From positions 1 to 64,000 of the forward strand of contig JAZNZY010000006.1 in the NCBI GenBank assembly GCA_045595165.1: a stretch of 64,000 nt of DNA, given 5' to 3'. Of this stretch, positions 10,059-18,213 are shown in pieces. A program made the translations under genes and the position numbers. Source of the stretch: SFLA01 sp045595165 (lineage in GTDB: Bacteria > Bacillota > Clostridia > Oscillospirales > CAG-382). How positions within the stretch are numbered: the stretch's first letter is position 1; each line of letters begins with the position of its first letter. The notes under the pieces are model-generated. The model saw only the letters and a program-made list of their open reading frames with translations, made no database searches and was not told the DNA's origin.

Positions 10059-11696
10059 TTAATACATTCCGCCGCCCATGCCGCCAGCCATTGCTGCGTT
10101 TGCAGCCGCTTCTGCAGCGGGGTCTTTTTTATCGGTTACAAGCGCTTCGGTGGTAAGAACCATAGAAGCGACGGAAGCCGCGTTCTGGAGTGCGCTTCTG
10201 GTAACCTTGGTAGGATCTACTATACCGTTTGCAACCATATCGCAGTAAACTTCGTTATATGCATCGAAGCCGACACCGGGAGCTTCGCTCTTTACGCGCT
10301 CAACAACAACGCTTCCTTCGAAGCCTGCGTTAGCGGCGATCTGGCGGACGGGCTCTTCAAGAGCGCGGAGCACGATGCGTGCGCCGGTCTTTTCGTCGCC
10401 CTCGGTTTCGTCAACCAATTTCTGAACTGCGGGGATACAATCTATAAGTGCAACACCGCCGCCGGGAACGATACCCTCTTCAACAGCAGCCTTGGTAGCG
10501 TTGAGAGCGTCCTCAATACGGAGCTTCATTTCCTTCATTTCGGTTTCGGTAGCAGCGCCAACCTTGATAACGGCTACACCGCCGGAAAGCTTTGCCAGAC
10601 GCTCGTGAAGCTTTTCTTTATCAAACTCGCTGGTGGAAACCTCGATAGCGGACTTGATCTGACCGATGCGCGCCTTGATAGCATTTACATCCCCTGCGCC
10701 GCCGACGATAATGGTGTTTTCTTTGCTGATCTTAACCTGTCTTGCTCTGCCCAGCATATGAACGCCCGCTTCCTTAAGCTCGTAGCCCAGCTCGGAAGAG
10801 ATAACTTCGCCGCCGGTGAGGATAGCGATATCCTTGAGCATATCCTTACGTCTGTCGCCAAAGCCGGGAGCCTTAACTGCAACGCAGGTAAAGGTGCCGC
10901 GGAGCTTGTTAACGATAAGAGTGGAAAGAGCTTCGCCCTCTACGTCCTCTGCAACGATAACCAGCTTTTTGCCTGCCTGAACGATCTGCTCGAGAAGAGG
11001 AAGGATTTCCTGAACGTTGGAAATCTTCTTATCGGTAATAAGAATGAGAGCGTCGTCAATAACAGCTTCCATCTTATCGGTATCGGTAACCATATAAGGA
11101 GTGATATAGCCGCGGTCAAACTGCATACCTTCAACAACTTCGCAGTAGGTTTCTGCGGTCTTGGATTCCTCAACGGTGATAACGCCGTCTGCGGTAACCT
11201 TTTCCATAGCGTCTGCGATAAGTCTGCCGATATGCTCGTCACCTGCGGAGATAGTGCCTACACGTGCGATATCGTCGGTACCGTTAACAGCCTTAGCGGA
11301 TGCCTCAAGAGAAGCAACAGCGGCGTCAACAGCCTTTGCGATACCTTTTCTTACAACCATAGGATTTGCGCCTGCGGCGATGTTCTTCATACCCTCACGA
11401 ACAAATGCCTGAGCGAGAAGAGTTGCGGTGGTGGTACCGTCGCCTGCCGCGTCATTGGTCTTGGTAGCAACCTCTCTTACGAGAGATGCGCCCATATTCT
11501 CAAAGGAATTTTCAAGCTCAATCTCTTTTGCGATAGTAACGCCATCGTTGGTGATGAGGGGAGAGCCGTACTTTTTATCAAGCACAACGTTTCTGCCCTT
11601 GGGACCGAGGGTTATTTTAACGGTATCCGCAAGAATGTCTATACCGCGGAGAAGCGCCTCTCTTGCTTCTATACCGTGAAGAAGTTCTTTTGCCAT
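10059..11696 (-). CDS. groEL: Chaperonin GroEL (Cpn60)
   Basis: A 545-aa protein of full family length, the large subunit of the ATP-dependent folding chamber. Visible hallmarks are VTLGPKGRNVVLD near residue 29, the ATP-binding GDGTTTAT near 86, and the Gly/Met-rich tail GGMGGGMY. AAGGAGGAAATAAG precedes the ATG. It follows groES by 14 nt in the same transcript. It acts in the cytosol on unfolded proteins. Confidence 0.98.
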   Translation of the reverse strand: MAKELLHGIEAREALLRGIDILADTVKITLGPKGRNVVLDKKYGSPLITNDGVTIAKEIELENSFENMGASLVREVATKTNDAAGDGTTTATLLAQAFVREGMKNIAAGANPMVVRKGIAKAVDAAVASLEASAKAVNGTDDIARVGTISAGDEHIGRLIADAMEKVTADGVITVEESKTAETYCEVVEGMQFDRGYITPYMVTDTDKMEAVIDDALILITDKKISNVQEILPLLEQIVQAGKKLVIVAEDVEGEALSTLIVNKLRGTFTCVAVKAPGFGDRRKDMLKDIAILTGGEVISSELGYELKEAGVHMLGRARQVKISKENTIIVGGAGDVNAIKARIGQIKSAIEVSTSEFDKEKLHERLAKLSGGVAVIKVGAATETEMKEMKLRIEDALNATKAAVEEGIVPGGGVALIDCIPAVQKLVDETEGDEKTGARIVLRALEEPVRQIAANAGFEGSVVVERVKSEAPGVGFDAYNEVYCDMVANGIVDPTKVTRSALQNAASVASMVLTTEALVTDKKDPAAEAAANAAMAGGMGGGMY

Positions 11697-11710
11697 AACT
11701 TATTTCCTCC

Positions 11711-11998
11711 TTACTCGACAACGGCGAGAATATCGCCCTGTCTTACTACTATATATTCCTCACCCTCAAACTTTATTTCGGTGCCGGAATATTTGCTGGT
11801 GATAACCTTATCGCCAACGGAAACCTCCATAGGAATGAGTGCGCCGTTATCATCACGAGCGCCGGGGCCAACCTCTATAACCTCCGCAATGGAAGGCTTT
11901 TCTTTAGCTGCGCCGGTAAGAATGATACCGCTTTTGGTGGTCTCTTCGGCTTCGCACATCTTGATAACTACTCTGTCGGATAAAGGCTTAAGCTTCAT
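11711..11998 (-). CDS. groES: Co-chaperonin GroES (Cpn10)
   Basis: A 95-aa protein of usual length that caps the GroEL chamber. Conserved segments include KPLSDRVVIK at the N-terminus, the mobile loop with SGIILTGAAKEKPS (about 24-37), and GDKVITSKYSGTEIK. A GGAGG ribosome site precedes the ATG. It is first in the groES-groEL operon, with a sigma-A promoter directly upstream and no complete CIRCE operator. Confidence 0.98.
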   Translation of the reverse strand: MKLKPLSDRVVIKMCEAEETTKSGIILTGAAKEKPSIAEVIEVGPGARDDNGALIPMEVSVGDKVITSKYSGTEIKFEGEEYIVVRQGDILAVVE

Positions 11999-12040
11999 TA
12001 TATGTCCTCCTTAACTTTAAGTAAATTTTTACCAAGTGGT

Positions 12041-12069
12041 ATATTAGCACTTACCCCTTGATTTGTCAA
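12041..12069 (-). promoter_or_regulatory. groESL sigma-A promoter, lying inside the end of the upstream gene
   Basis: Minus-strand TTGACA (12069-12064), a 17-nt spacer and TAATAT (12046-12041). The -35 and spacer overlap the last eight codons of the methyltransferase gene. An imperfect palindrome with arms AAGTG/CACTT (9 nt apart) overlaps the -10. A lone half-site TTAGCACTT resembles half of CIRCE, but its partner is missing. Confidence 0.8.
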
Positions 12070-13186
12070 GCGTTTTGCGGAAAAACTGAAAAAGTTCACA
12101 TTTTATCATACCATTATACATTTTTCGTGCTTTGTCCGCACGACGTCCGAAATGCTTTTGGAAGTCCTCATCGGAGCTGATAATATAAAGCTGCCAATTG
12201 GGTACGTTTTCGGAAAATGCCTTTCCCATATCCGAATACAAGCGGTATGCAGATTCTTTATCCATAAGCCTTTCGCCGTAAGGCGGATTGCAAACGATAG
12301 TTCCTCTTGCATCCTCTATGGGGGAAACAAAACTGCGTGCATCTCTTTCCTCAAACACTATATGCTCCGCCCCTGCGCGGCGTGCATTGTTGCGGGCGAT
12401 CTGCAAAGCTTCCCGGTCGATATCGAAGCCGAATATCTTTCTTACGGGTGCGCGCTGACGGGAGCGCGCCTGCTCGCGTGCAGAAAGCCACATTTTGTTT
12501 GGGAATGCGGGAAACGCTTCTGCGGCGAATGCTCGGTTTATACCGGGAGCTATGTTCATATCCATAAGCGCCGCTTCAATGGGAATGGTGCCCGAACCGC
12601 AGCAAGGATCCACCAGAATAACCTCGTCCCTGGGGCGGGACAGCGCCACCATAGCGGCGGCGAGAGTTTCTCTTATGGGAGCCAGATTTGCTTCTGTACG
12701 GTAGCCTCTCTTGTGGAGTCCCTCTCCCGAGGTGTCGATCATAAGAGTTGCTTTATCGTTAAGTATGAAAAACTCTATCTTATAGGTAATACCAGTTTCG
12801 GGGAACTGCTTTCTGCCGTACACGCCTTCAAGTCTTGTAACTACCGCTTTTTTGATTATCTTCTGGCAATCGGGAATGGAAAACAGCTTGCTTTTTATGC
12901 TGTGTCCCTTTACGGGGAAACAATCGTATTCGCCGATATATTCTTCCCAGCGGATAGCTTTTACGCCTTGGAAAAGCTGTTCAAAGGTATTTGCGGGAAA
13001 AGAGCCCATATTAATATACAAACGCTCCGCAAAGCGAAAGTTCACGTTACACACGGCAACGGCTTCCGGCGGGGCTTCGAAGGTAACACGGCCGTCGATA
13101 GTTTCTATACGTTTGTAGCCGAGGGAATCTATCTCCTCCCCTACTAATTTCTCAAGCCCGAAAAGGCAGGTAGCGGTTAAAAGCAT
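12044..13186 (-). CDS. THUMP-domain class I SAM-dependent RNA methyltransferase (RlmL/YpsC family)
   Basis: A 380-aa protein. The N-terminal part has a ferredoxin-like plus THUMP RNA-binding region, and the catalytic domain carries VDPCCGSGTIPIEAAL (SAM binding, near residue 190) and CNPPYGERL (the NPPY motif of base N-methyltransferases, near 300). Relatives methylate a guanine in 23S rRNA. I used the start at 13186 because CGGAGTG lies 6 nt upstream; the longer reading to 13216 has no ribosome site. It is followed directly by the groES promoter. HPF lies upstream on the same strand. Confidence 0.9.
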   Translation of the reverse strand: MLLTATCLFGLEKLVGEEIDSLGYKRIETIDGRVTFEAPPEAVAVCNVNFRFAERLYINMGSFPANTFEQLFQGVKAIRWEEYIGEYDCFPVKGHSIKSKLFSIPDCQKIIKKAVVTRLEGVYGRKQFPETGITYKIEFFILNDKATLMIDTSGEGLHKRGYRTEANLAPIRETLAAAMVALSRPRDEVILVDPCCGSGTIPIEAALMDMNIAPGINRAFAAEAFPAFPNKMWLSAREQARSRQRAPVRKIFGFDIDREALQIARNNARRAGAEHIVFEERDARSFVSPIEDARGTIVCNPPYGERLMDKESAYRLYSDMGKAFSENVPNWQLYIISSDEDFQKHFGRRADKARKMYNGMIKCELFQFFRKTLDKSRGKC

Positions 13187-13216
13187 ATATAACACTCCGT
13201 ATTCTTTACATACCAA

Positions 13217-13242
13217 GGCTCCTGCGCAAAAGCACAGGAGCC
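13217..13242 (-). terminator. Hairpin after the HPF gene
   Basis: Perfect stem GGCTCCTG/CAGGAGCC lying 20 nt past the hpf stop. The U-tract is weak, so it may be an inefficient terminator or an mRNA-stabilising hairpin. Confidence 0.5.
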
Positions 13243-13262
13243 AAAGATGATTAAATTCGTGA

Positions 13263-13784
13263 TTATTCGATAGGCTCGATAACGCCGTAATCGTTCTCTT
13301 TGCGCTTATAAACTACGTTGAGCATACCGCTTTCGGCATTTCTGAACAAATAGAATTCGTGGGACAAAAGGTTCATCTGAAGAATTGCTTCTTCAACCGT
13401 CATAGGAACGATCTCGAACTTTTTGGTTTTGGTAACCTTTATCTCATCTTCAGTTTCGGCAAGATCATCCTCCACAAAGGTTTCTTTGGGAAGGTGGATC
13501 CTTTTCTCAAGACGGGTGCGGTTTTTGCGGATCTGACGCTCGATTATTTCAACAGCTTTTATCAAAGCGGTTTCGTATTCGTTATCGGCAACCTCTGCGC
13601 GGAAGATCGTGCCGTTTTTCTGTATGGTGAGTTCTACGCGCTCCTCACCGCGCCTGCCGAAGAGTGAAACGGTCGCCTCCGTGTCCGTAGGAAAGAACTT
13701 GTCGAGCTTGGCGAGCTTTTTATCAATATACTCGCGGGTCCTGTCATCAACAGTAAACTTCTTTGCATTGATCTTGATTTTCAT
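13263..13784 (-). CDS. hpf: Ribosome hibernation-promoting factor, long form
   Basis: A 173-aa protein with the two-part structure of long HPF: an N-terminal S30AE/YfiA domain (about residues 1-100, with DDRTREYIDKKLAKLDKFF and FRAEVADNEYETALIKAVE) and a C-terminal dimerisation domain (about 115-173, with KKFEIVPMTVEEAILQMNL and EFYLFRNAESG). It joins two 70S ribosomes into inactive 100S dimers in stationary phase. AAAGGAG lies upstream of the ATG, and a consensus sigma-A promoter is at 13828-13856. Confidence 0.96.
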   Translation of the reverse strand: MKIKINAKKFTVDDRTREYIDKKLAKLDKFFPTDTEATVSLFGRRGEERVELTIQKNGTIFRAEVADNEYETALIKAVEIIERQIRKNRTRLEKRIHLPKETFVEDDLAETEDEIKVTKTKKFEIVPMTVEEAILQMNLLSHEFYLFRNAESGMLNVVYKRKENDYGVIEPIE

Positions 13785-13827
13785 TGTCAGATGCTCCTTT
13801 CAAGTATTAACTTTTCCTTACGAGAGT

Positions 13828-13856
13828 ATTATACCACACATAGTTGTTTTTGTCAA
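13828..13856 (-). promoter_or_regulatory. hpf promoter, full consensus
   Basis: Minus-strand TTGACA (13856-13851), a 17-nt spacer and TATAAT (13833-13828). The match to the sigma-A consensus is perfect. Confidence 0.9.
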
Positions 13857-13884
13857 CAAATTACCCATATATAGTATATAGTTT

Positions 13885-14541
13885 TTACGGCGCGGTATCC
13901 ACGCCTGCTGCTTCGAACAATTCTTCAACGTTTAAAAAATCGTACTCTGCATTTTTTAAAAATACGCGGGGCTGACCTTCGTGATGTTCGGATCTTGATA
14001 CAAATACTGCCGAATCCCCGTTATACTCAGATATTTCCACCCAACTGATTATAGGGGTTTGGTATTCGTCCACATCAGAACCGTAGCAGGTCAGTTCAAC
14101 AACTCCGTCGGCATAAGTATATGTTCCCCGATCATAAGGAAAGCCCATAGGCGCAGGCTGCCAGCCTTCCTCGAATTCTGCAAACAGATCGGGATGGTGA
14201 GAGGTATGTAAATATTCACAGCCGCCCTCGTTATAAGTGCCGTCTTCATAAAAAGTATAAGTATGAGTATAAATGGTATCGCCCTCTCTGTATACGGCTA
14301 CCCAATCACCTATGATCTCATTTGCATCTATAGCAGGTGATTCTTCGGAATCTTCCATAGCGGGCTGAGATTCTGTACCGATTTGGTTTTCAGTAACAAA
14401 TTCAGATTCAGTTACGATACTCACTTCAGCCTCTCCGTAGTTCAGATATCCAAACAGGCGGCTTACCAACCCGCAGGCGGAAAGCGAAAGCGAAACCGCA
14501 GTTACAACAGTGATTATTAAAAATACTTTCAGAAATTTCAT
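13885..14541 (-). CDS. Lipoprotein of unknown function
   Basis: A 218-aa lipoprotein with the signal peptide ending at LSAC (Cys23), a low-complexity linker (about 35-75), then a domain of about 140 residues. That domain contains IIGDWVAVYREGDTIYTHTY and YTFYEDGTYNEGG, the style of lipocalin-like or META-type ligand-binding modules. I used the start at 14541 because GGAGGGAAATAAA precedes it; the longer reading to 14610 lacks a ribosome site. It is divergent from the radical SAM gene. Function unknown. Confidence 0.75.
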   Translation of the reverse strand: MKFLKVFLIITVVTAVSLSLSACGLVSRLFGYLNYGEAEVSIVTESEFVTENQIGTESQPAMEDSEESPAIDANEIIGDWVAVYREGDTIYTHTYTFYEDGTYNEGGCEYLHTSHHPDLFAEFEEGWQPAPMGFPYDRGTYTYADGVVELTCYGSDVDEYQTPIISWVEISEYNGDSAVFVSRSEHHEGQPRVFLKNAEYDFLNVEELFEAAGVDTAP

Positions 14542-14603
14542 TTTATTTCCCTCCATAGATAAAATTATATCACAACCGTTTGAAATGTCAATATTCAGGA
14601 CTA

Positions 14604-14632
14604 TTGACAACGGGAAGCCTCCAAGTTATTAT
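14604..14632 (+). promoter_or_regulatory. Promoter of the radical SAM gene
   Basis: TTGACA (14604-14609), a 17-nt spacer and TATTAT (14627-14632), about 25 nt upstream of the GTG start. Confidence 0.75.
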
Positions 14633-14656
14633 ATTAAGAGAAGAGAGGTGATAACC

Positions 14657-15487
14657 GTGCACGGCAAGGCGTTTTTGGAAATAACCAACGTGTGCAATCT
14701 CAAATGTGATTTTTGCCACGGCACGAAACGGGAAAAATCGTTTATATCGGAAGAACGCTTTCACACTGCAGCTTTAAAGCTTCGCTCATTTGCGGATTAT
14801 TTGTATTTTCACCTTATGGGAGAGCCCCTTTTACATCCAAAACTAAAAAACTTTTTGGAAATCGCGCATAAAATGGGCTACAAGGTTATTATTACCACAA
14901 ACGGCACCCTTTTAAAAGAAAAGGAAGATATTTTGCTTTCTTCCCCCGCTTTGCACAAAGTTAGTATTTCTCTCCATTGTTACGAGGCGAATAATATCGG
15001 CATATCGCTTGAGGAATATCTGGAAAACTGTTTTTCTTTTTGCGAAAAGGCTTCCAAAAACGGGATAATTTCCGTGATGCGCCTTTGGAATATCGGCGGC
15101 AAGGAAGACTTAAACGAATATATCATAGGCAAAATGAAAAAGTACTTCGGAAACGAATGGAAAGAAATATATTCGGGATACAAGATAAAAGAAAAAGTCT
15201 TTCTTGAATGGGGCGAAAAGTTCGATTGGCCGGATATTGACGGAGAATATGTGAGTGAAAACCATTCCTGCTACGGACTCCACGATCAAGTGGGCGTGCT
15301 GTGCGACGGAACCGTCGTCCCCTGCTGTCTTGATGCGGACGGAGCAATACCCCTGGGAAACATATTCCAAAGCACGCTTGAAGAAATACTTTCTTCCAAG
15401 CGGGCAACGGAACTGAAAAAATCCTTTCAAACCAGAAAAATATGCGAAGAGCTGTGCAAAAAATGCGGCTACGGCTCAAAAAGATAA
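14657..15487 (+). CDS. Radical SAM protein with SPASM-like C-terminal cysteines
   Basis: A 276-aa protein beginning at GTG, chosen because GAGAGGTGATAACC precedes it. The iron-sulfur motif CNLKCDFC (Cys13, Cys17, Cys20) marks the radical SAM core, followed by HLMGEPLLHP and a TTNGTLL strand. The C-terminus has a cysteine cluster (near CYGLHDQ, VVPCCLDADG and CEELCKKCG) that resembles a SPASM auxiliary-cluster domain. Such proteins modify peptides or act as maturases. No precursor peptide gene is obvious next to it, so the substrate is unknown. Confidence 0.85.
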   Translation: MHGKAFLEITNVCNLKCDFCHGTKREKSFISEERFHTAALKLRSFADYLYFHLMGEPLLHPKLKNFLEIAHKMGYKVIITTNGTLLKEKEDILLSSPALHKVSISLHCYEANNIGISLEEYLENCFSFCEKASKNGIISVMRLWNIGGKEDLNEYIIGKMKKYFGNEWKEIYSGYKIKEKVFLEWGEKFDWPDIDGEYVSENHSCYGLHDQVGVLCDGTVVPCCLDADGAIPLGNIFQSTLEEILSSKRATELKKSFQTRKICEELCKKCGYGSKR

Positions 15488-15526
15488 TCACACCAAGAAG
15501 TCTGCGACTTCTTGGGGACCCGACAA
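15488..15526 (+). repeat. REP-like palindrome, copy A
   Basis: Stem CCAAGAAGTC/GACTTCTTGG with a TGC loop, then GGGACCCGACAA. It belongs to an intergenic family also found at 23753, 28223 and 55507 and begins directly at the stop codon of the radical SAM gene. Confidence 0.75.
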
Positions 15527-15530
15527 TAAA

Positions 15531-15557
15531 AAAAGATGGGTGCGATCCCATCTTTTT
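15531..15557. terminator. Bidirectional terminator
   Basis: AAAAGATGGG/CCCATCTTTT stem with a 6-nt loop between convergent genes ending at 15487 and 15562. Confidence 0.85.
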
Positions 15558-15561
15558 GTGT

Positions 15562-16146
15562 TTATTCGCCTTTGGCTTTTGCGGTTTCCCACACGCGGGG
15601 AAAATATTTTTGATAAAACAAAGCGTCGGGATCGTTGGGCGTTTCGGTAAGCCGTCTTTCCGATACGCTGTCCGCCATACGAGAATACAAAGCATCTATT
15701 CTGGATTTTTCTACTTCTTCGAAATGTATTATTTTCAGCTTTCCCGTTTTTTGATATTTTAAAAGCTCATCATACACGTTTTCGATATACTCGGCGCCTT
15801 CAACGGTTGCATTTTCGGTGCTGTACCACATAGCTTCTCTGTTTTGAACGGGACAAAAAGAAGAGTTTTTCTCAACGCAGTATAGGTATCCCGAAACACC
15901 GTCATAAAATGCTTTTAGTTGATCGGGAAACTGCTCTTCGTAATAAACAATTCCGTCTTTTATCCACGCGGTAACGTGTTTTCCCCTTTTGAGATTATGA
16001 ACGCTGTCCCAAATATAAAAAAGAGAATATGCGCGGTTATCCGTAAGATAAACTATTTTTTGTTCTCCCCCGCCGTGGAGAGAAGAAACTGCATTCAAAA
16101 CCTTAATATTCGGGATAGCGGTTCCGTGATAAAGGTATTCTGTCAT
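15562..16146 (-). CDS. Hypothetical protein, possible ADP-ribosyltransferase-like fold
   Basis: A 194-aa soluble protein that I do not recognise with certainty. It starts with YLYHGTAIPNIKVL and continues with KIVYLTDNRAYSLFYI, the same order as the HGT...YLT motifs of some ADP-ribosyltransferase-like domains. A WYSTEN segment near residue 105 could supply a late motif. AAAGGTG precedes the ATG. There is no partner gene in an operon. The fold suggestion is weak and is based on short motifs only. Confidence 0.6.
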   Translation of the reverse strand: MTEYLYHGTAIPNIKVLNAVSSLHGGGEQKIVYLTDNRAYSLFYIWDSVHNLKRGKHVTAWIKDGIVYYEEQFPDQLKAFYDGVSGYLYCVEKNSSFCPVQNREAMWYSTENATVEGAEYIENVYDELLKYQKTGKLKIIHFEEVEKSRIDALYSRMADSVSERRLTETPNDPDALFYQKYFPRVWETAKAKGE

Positions 16147-16203
16147 TTTTACACACCTTTGCTATATCTGTATTTGATTATAAAATATCATCGAAACGTT
16201 TTT

Positions 16204-16731
16204 TTATTGCAGACGTCCGCGGTATTCGTAAAACAGAATATCAGTCATTTGCTCGGGCGTTTCCTTGCAGCCGCCTTTAAGCCACTTTTTTACGATACCG
16301 TTAAATCCGCTTTTGAAAAATGACACATGATAATGCAAATGCTCGGCGGGAATGTTATCCGCGTTAAGAAAAACATCGTACAATTTAAGCTCCTCGCTGT
16401 CATCGTACCCCAAGCTGAAATAGAAAGAATACATATCACGGTTTTCATATATATGCCTGAAAAGCCGTAAAAAGTCCGCTCCCATATTCTGTATTCCAAT
16501 ATTCTGCTCAAGTAGAAGGTTTACTTCGCTTTTCAAACGCTCGTGCAGCTTATCGGCGAGATCGTAAATATCCACAAAGTTTGCGTAAAACGTACCTCTG
16601 TTTATTTCCGCCGCTTTGCAAATATCGGAAACCTTTATTTGCGATAATTCCTGTTCTTTCAAAAAATCCAAAAATACAGATTCGATTTTTCTTACCGTTT
16701 CCTGCCTTCGCTTGTTGTTCTTTGTATTCAT
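16204..16731 (-). CDS. TetR/AcrR-family transcriptional regulator
   Basis: A 175-aa protein with an N-terminal helix-turn-helix (about residues 12-58: VRKIESVFLDFLKEQEL, then VSDICKAAEINRGTFYANF) and a C-terminal ligand or dimerisation domain. The start at 16731 has GGAGAATGT upstream. It diverges from a small membrane protein gene, and a 14-bp inverted repeat spans their shared promoter region. It probably controls that neighbour and itself. Confidence 0.88.
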   Translation of the reverse strand: MNTKNNKRRQETVRKIESVFLDFLKEQELSQIKVSDICKAAEINRGTFYANFVDIYDLADKLHERLKSEVNLLLEQNIGIQNMGADFLRLFRHIYENRDMYSFYFSLGYDDSEELKLYDVFLNADNIPAEHLHYHVSFFKSGFNGIVKKWLKGGCKETPEQMTDILFYEYRGRLQ

Positions 16732-16740
16732 ACATTCTCC

Positions 16741-16834
16741 ATTAATTGAACACTCGTCCACAAATTGATGATTGTTTTTATGTCCATTTACCATTATAAT
16801 AAAGTTGTATTAAATAGTCAAGTGTTCAATTAAT
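16741..16834. promoter_or_regulatory. Divergent promoter region with a 14-bp perfect inverted repeat
   Basis: ATTAATTGAACACT (16741-16754) and its exact complement AGTGTTCAATTAAT (16821-16834) lie 66 nt apart, one next to each ribosome site of the divergent genes. A TATAAT at 16795-16800 fits a rightward -10. The right arm lies just after the expected start of transcription, beside AAGGAGG. The two arms are likely binding sites of the TetR protein. Confidence 0.65.
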
Positions 16835-16847
16835 AAGGAGGTAAATT

Positions 16848-17147
16848 ATGGATAAAAGAAAATTGGCAGCGTACGTTATCGGAGGAACTTTCTCTCTCTT
16901 GCTGCTTTGCGGAGCGGTTTTGCCGTTTTTACCAAAAGCAGTAACAATAACCGCTACCATAGTAATCGTATGCCTGCGTCTGGCATCGGGAATGCTCATA
17001 CCCAATCCCGTAAGCACGGTGTGGCTGATAATGGGAATATGTATGCTGGCGATTCCCAAAGCAAGCGGTATAATATTTATATGCATCGGCATTACAGGCT
17101 CGATAATAAATGTGATAACATCAAAGATGACATTAAAGCTGTGGTAA
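16848..17147 (+). CDS. Small membrane protein under TetR control
   Basis: A 99-aa protein with three predicted membrane segments (about residues 8-30, 32-52 and 55-88). AAGGAGG precedes the ATG. It is divergent from the TetR gene, the arrangement of a repressor and its target. The size recalls small multidrug-resistance transporters, but the diagnostic residues of that family are not evident. Function unknown. Confidence 0.7.
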   Translation: MDKRKLAAYVIGGTFSLLLLCGAVLPFLPKAVTITATIVIVCLRLASGMLIPNPVSTVWLIMGICMLAIPKASGIIFICIGITGSIINVITSKMTLKLW

Positions 17148-17159
17148 AAGTATATGCGA

Positions 17160-17190
17160 AAAAATCCAAGTCTGCGGACTTGGATTTTTT
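17160..17190. terminator. Bidirectional terminator
   Basis: AAAATCCAAGTC/GACTTGGATTTT stem with a TGCG loop between convergent genes ending at 17147 and 17218. Confidence 0.9.
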
Positions 17191-17217
17191 ATTATATAAG
17201 AAGATTTTCGATATAGC

Positions 17218-18090
17218 TCAATCGCTGTAAACGAAATCATGTACGAGTTTGTTTGTATTCTTTTCGTACAGCTTACCGTTTTTGGAATAAAAGAACTTAT
17301 TGTTCTCGGAACAATTTATGTATACAGCAGGGCGGTAAAACGTTATGCTTCCGTCATCGTTAACGTGGGGATAGTATACGTCCATATCAACGTAATCGAT
17401 AGTTTCGATATTTTCGCCGATATTCAAAACGACAGGAATAACCACAACGGAATATTTGTCAGTGATTGTATATTGAGAAATGTCCCCCGTAAATACGGAT
17501 GCATATGCAGAACCTTCCGGTGCATTCATATACAGATCCGCAAAAGAAATGCTAAAGGGCTGCGGTAATCCTCTGCCGTAACAACCTCCGATACGTTTTA
17601 TCGGGATGCCGTCATATTCATCGGGAATGGTTATTCCGAGTCTTTCGGTATATACAGTACATTCGTAAGCGGCTGCATAGCAGGTATTTGCAACTCTGTT
17701 AACACCTATTTCAAAGCCGTTCACGGTAACAGATTCGGTATACAAAAGCGACGTTGCTTCGATTATCGGGCTGACAAGATAAATAAAGACGACGAGAAAA
17801 ACCGAAGCGACCGCCACAGACACGCCTGCCAAAGTGCCGAATACTACCTTTGCTTTACGCATCTTGATATTTTTTATTACGATAACTTCGTCGGGCATAT
17901 CCGTCAGAAAATAATTCTTCTCCACTCCGAAGTATTTTTCAAGAGCATCCATCGATTCATCACACGGTACGCCAAGCCCCGATTCCCATTTTGCAACTGC
18001 GCTTCGACTTACAAATATTGCATCGGCAAGCGCCTGCTGTGATATTTTTTGCTCGTTTCGTGCTTTTTTTAGTTTTTCTTTTAATTCCAT
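17218..18090 (-). CDS. XRE-family regulator with a membrane segment and an extracellular domain
   Basis: A 290-aa protein with an N-terminal HTH_3 domain (about residues 1-55: LKKARNEQKISQQALADAIF, then VSRSAVAKWESG), a membrane helix (about 85-108) and an exported C-terminal domain of about 180 residues. I chose the ATG at 18090 because GGAGG lies 7 nt upstream, whereas an in-frame ATG two codons earlier nearly touches it. A one-component membrane-bound regulator that senses an outside signal is a reasonable inference. No target is adjacent. Confidence 0.82.
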   Translation of the reverse strand: MELKEKLKKARNEQKISQQALADAIFVSRSAVAKWESGLGVPCDESMDALEKYFGVEKNYFLTDMPDEVIVIKNIKMRKAKVVFGTLAGVSVAVASVFLVVFIYLVSPIIEATSLLYTESVTVNGFEIGVNRVANTCYAAAYECTVYTERLGITIPDEYDGIPIKRIGGCYGRGLPQPFSISFADLYMNAPEGSAYASVFTGDISQYTITDKYSVVVIPVVLNIGENIETIDYVDMDVYYPHVNDDGSITFYRPAVYINCSENNKFFYSKNGKLYEKNTNKLVHDFVYSD

Positions 18091-18213
18091 ATACATACCT
18101 CCGCAGGTTTTGATGATATGATTATAGCACAAATACGGCAAAAATGATTGTTACTTGCATTTTACGGCTGTTACTTTTTCATTTCGCTACAGTTATTCTG
18201 AAAAATCCGAAAT

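Noticed and set aside
10605..12014. 469-codon ORF on the + strand opposite groEL and groES
   Set aside because: It is a shadow of two certain genes on the other strand; the protein is low in recognisable motifs and has no ribosome site.
12036..12075. CIRCE operator at groES
   Set aside because: Only one half is present; the partner half at the right distance does not match.
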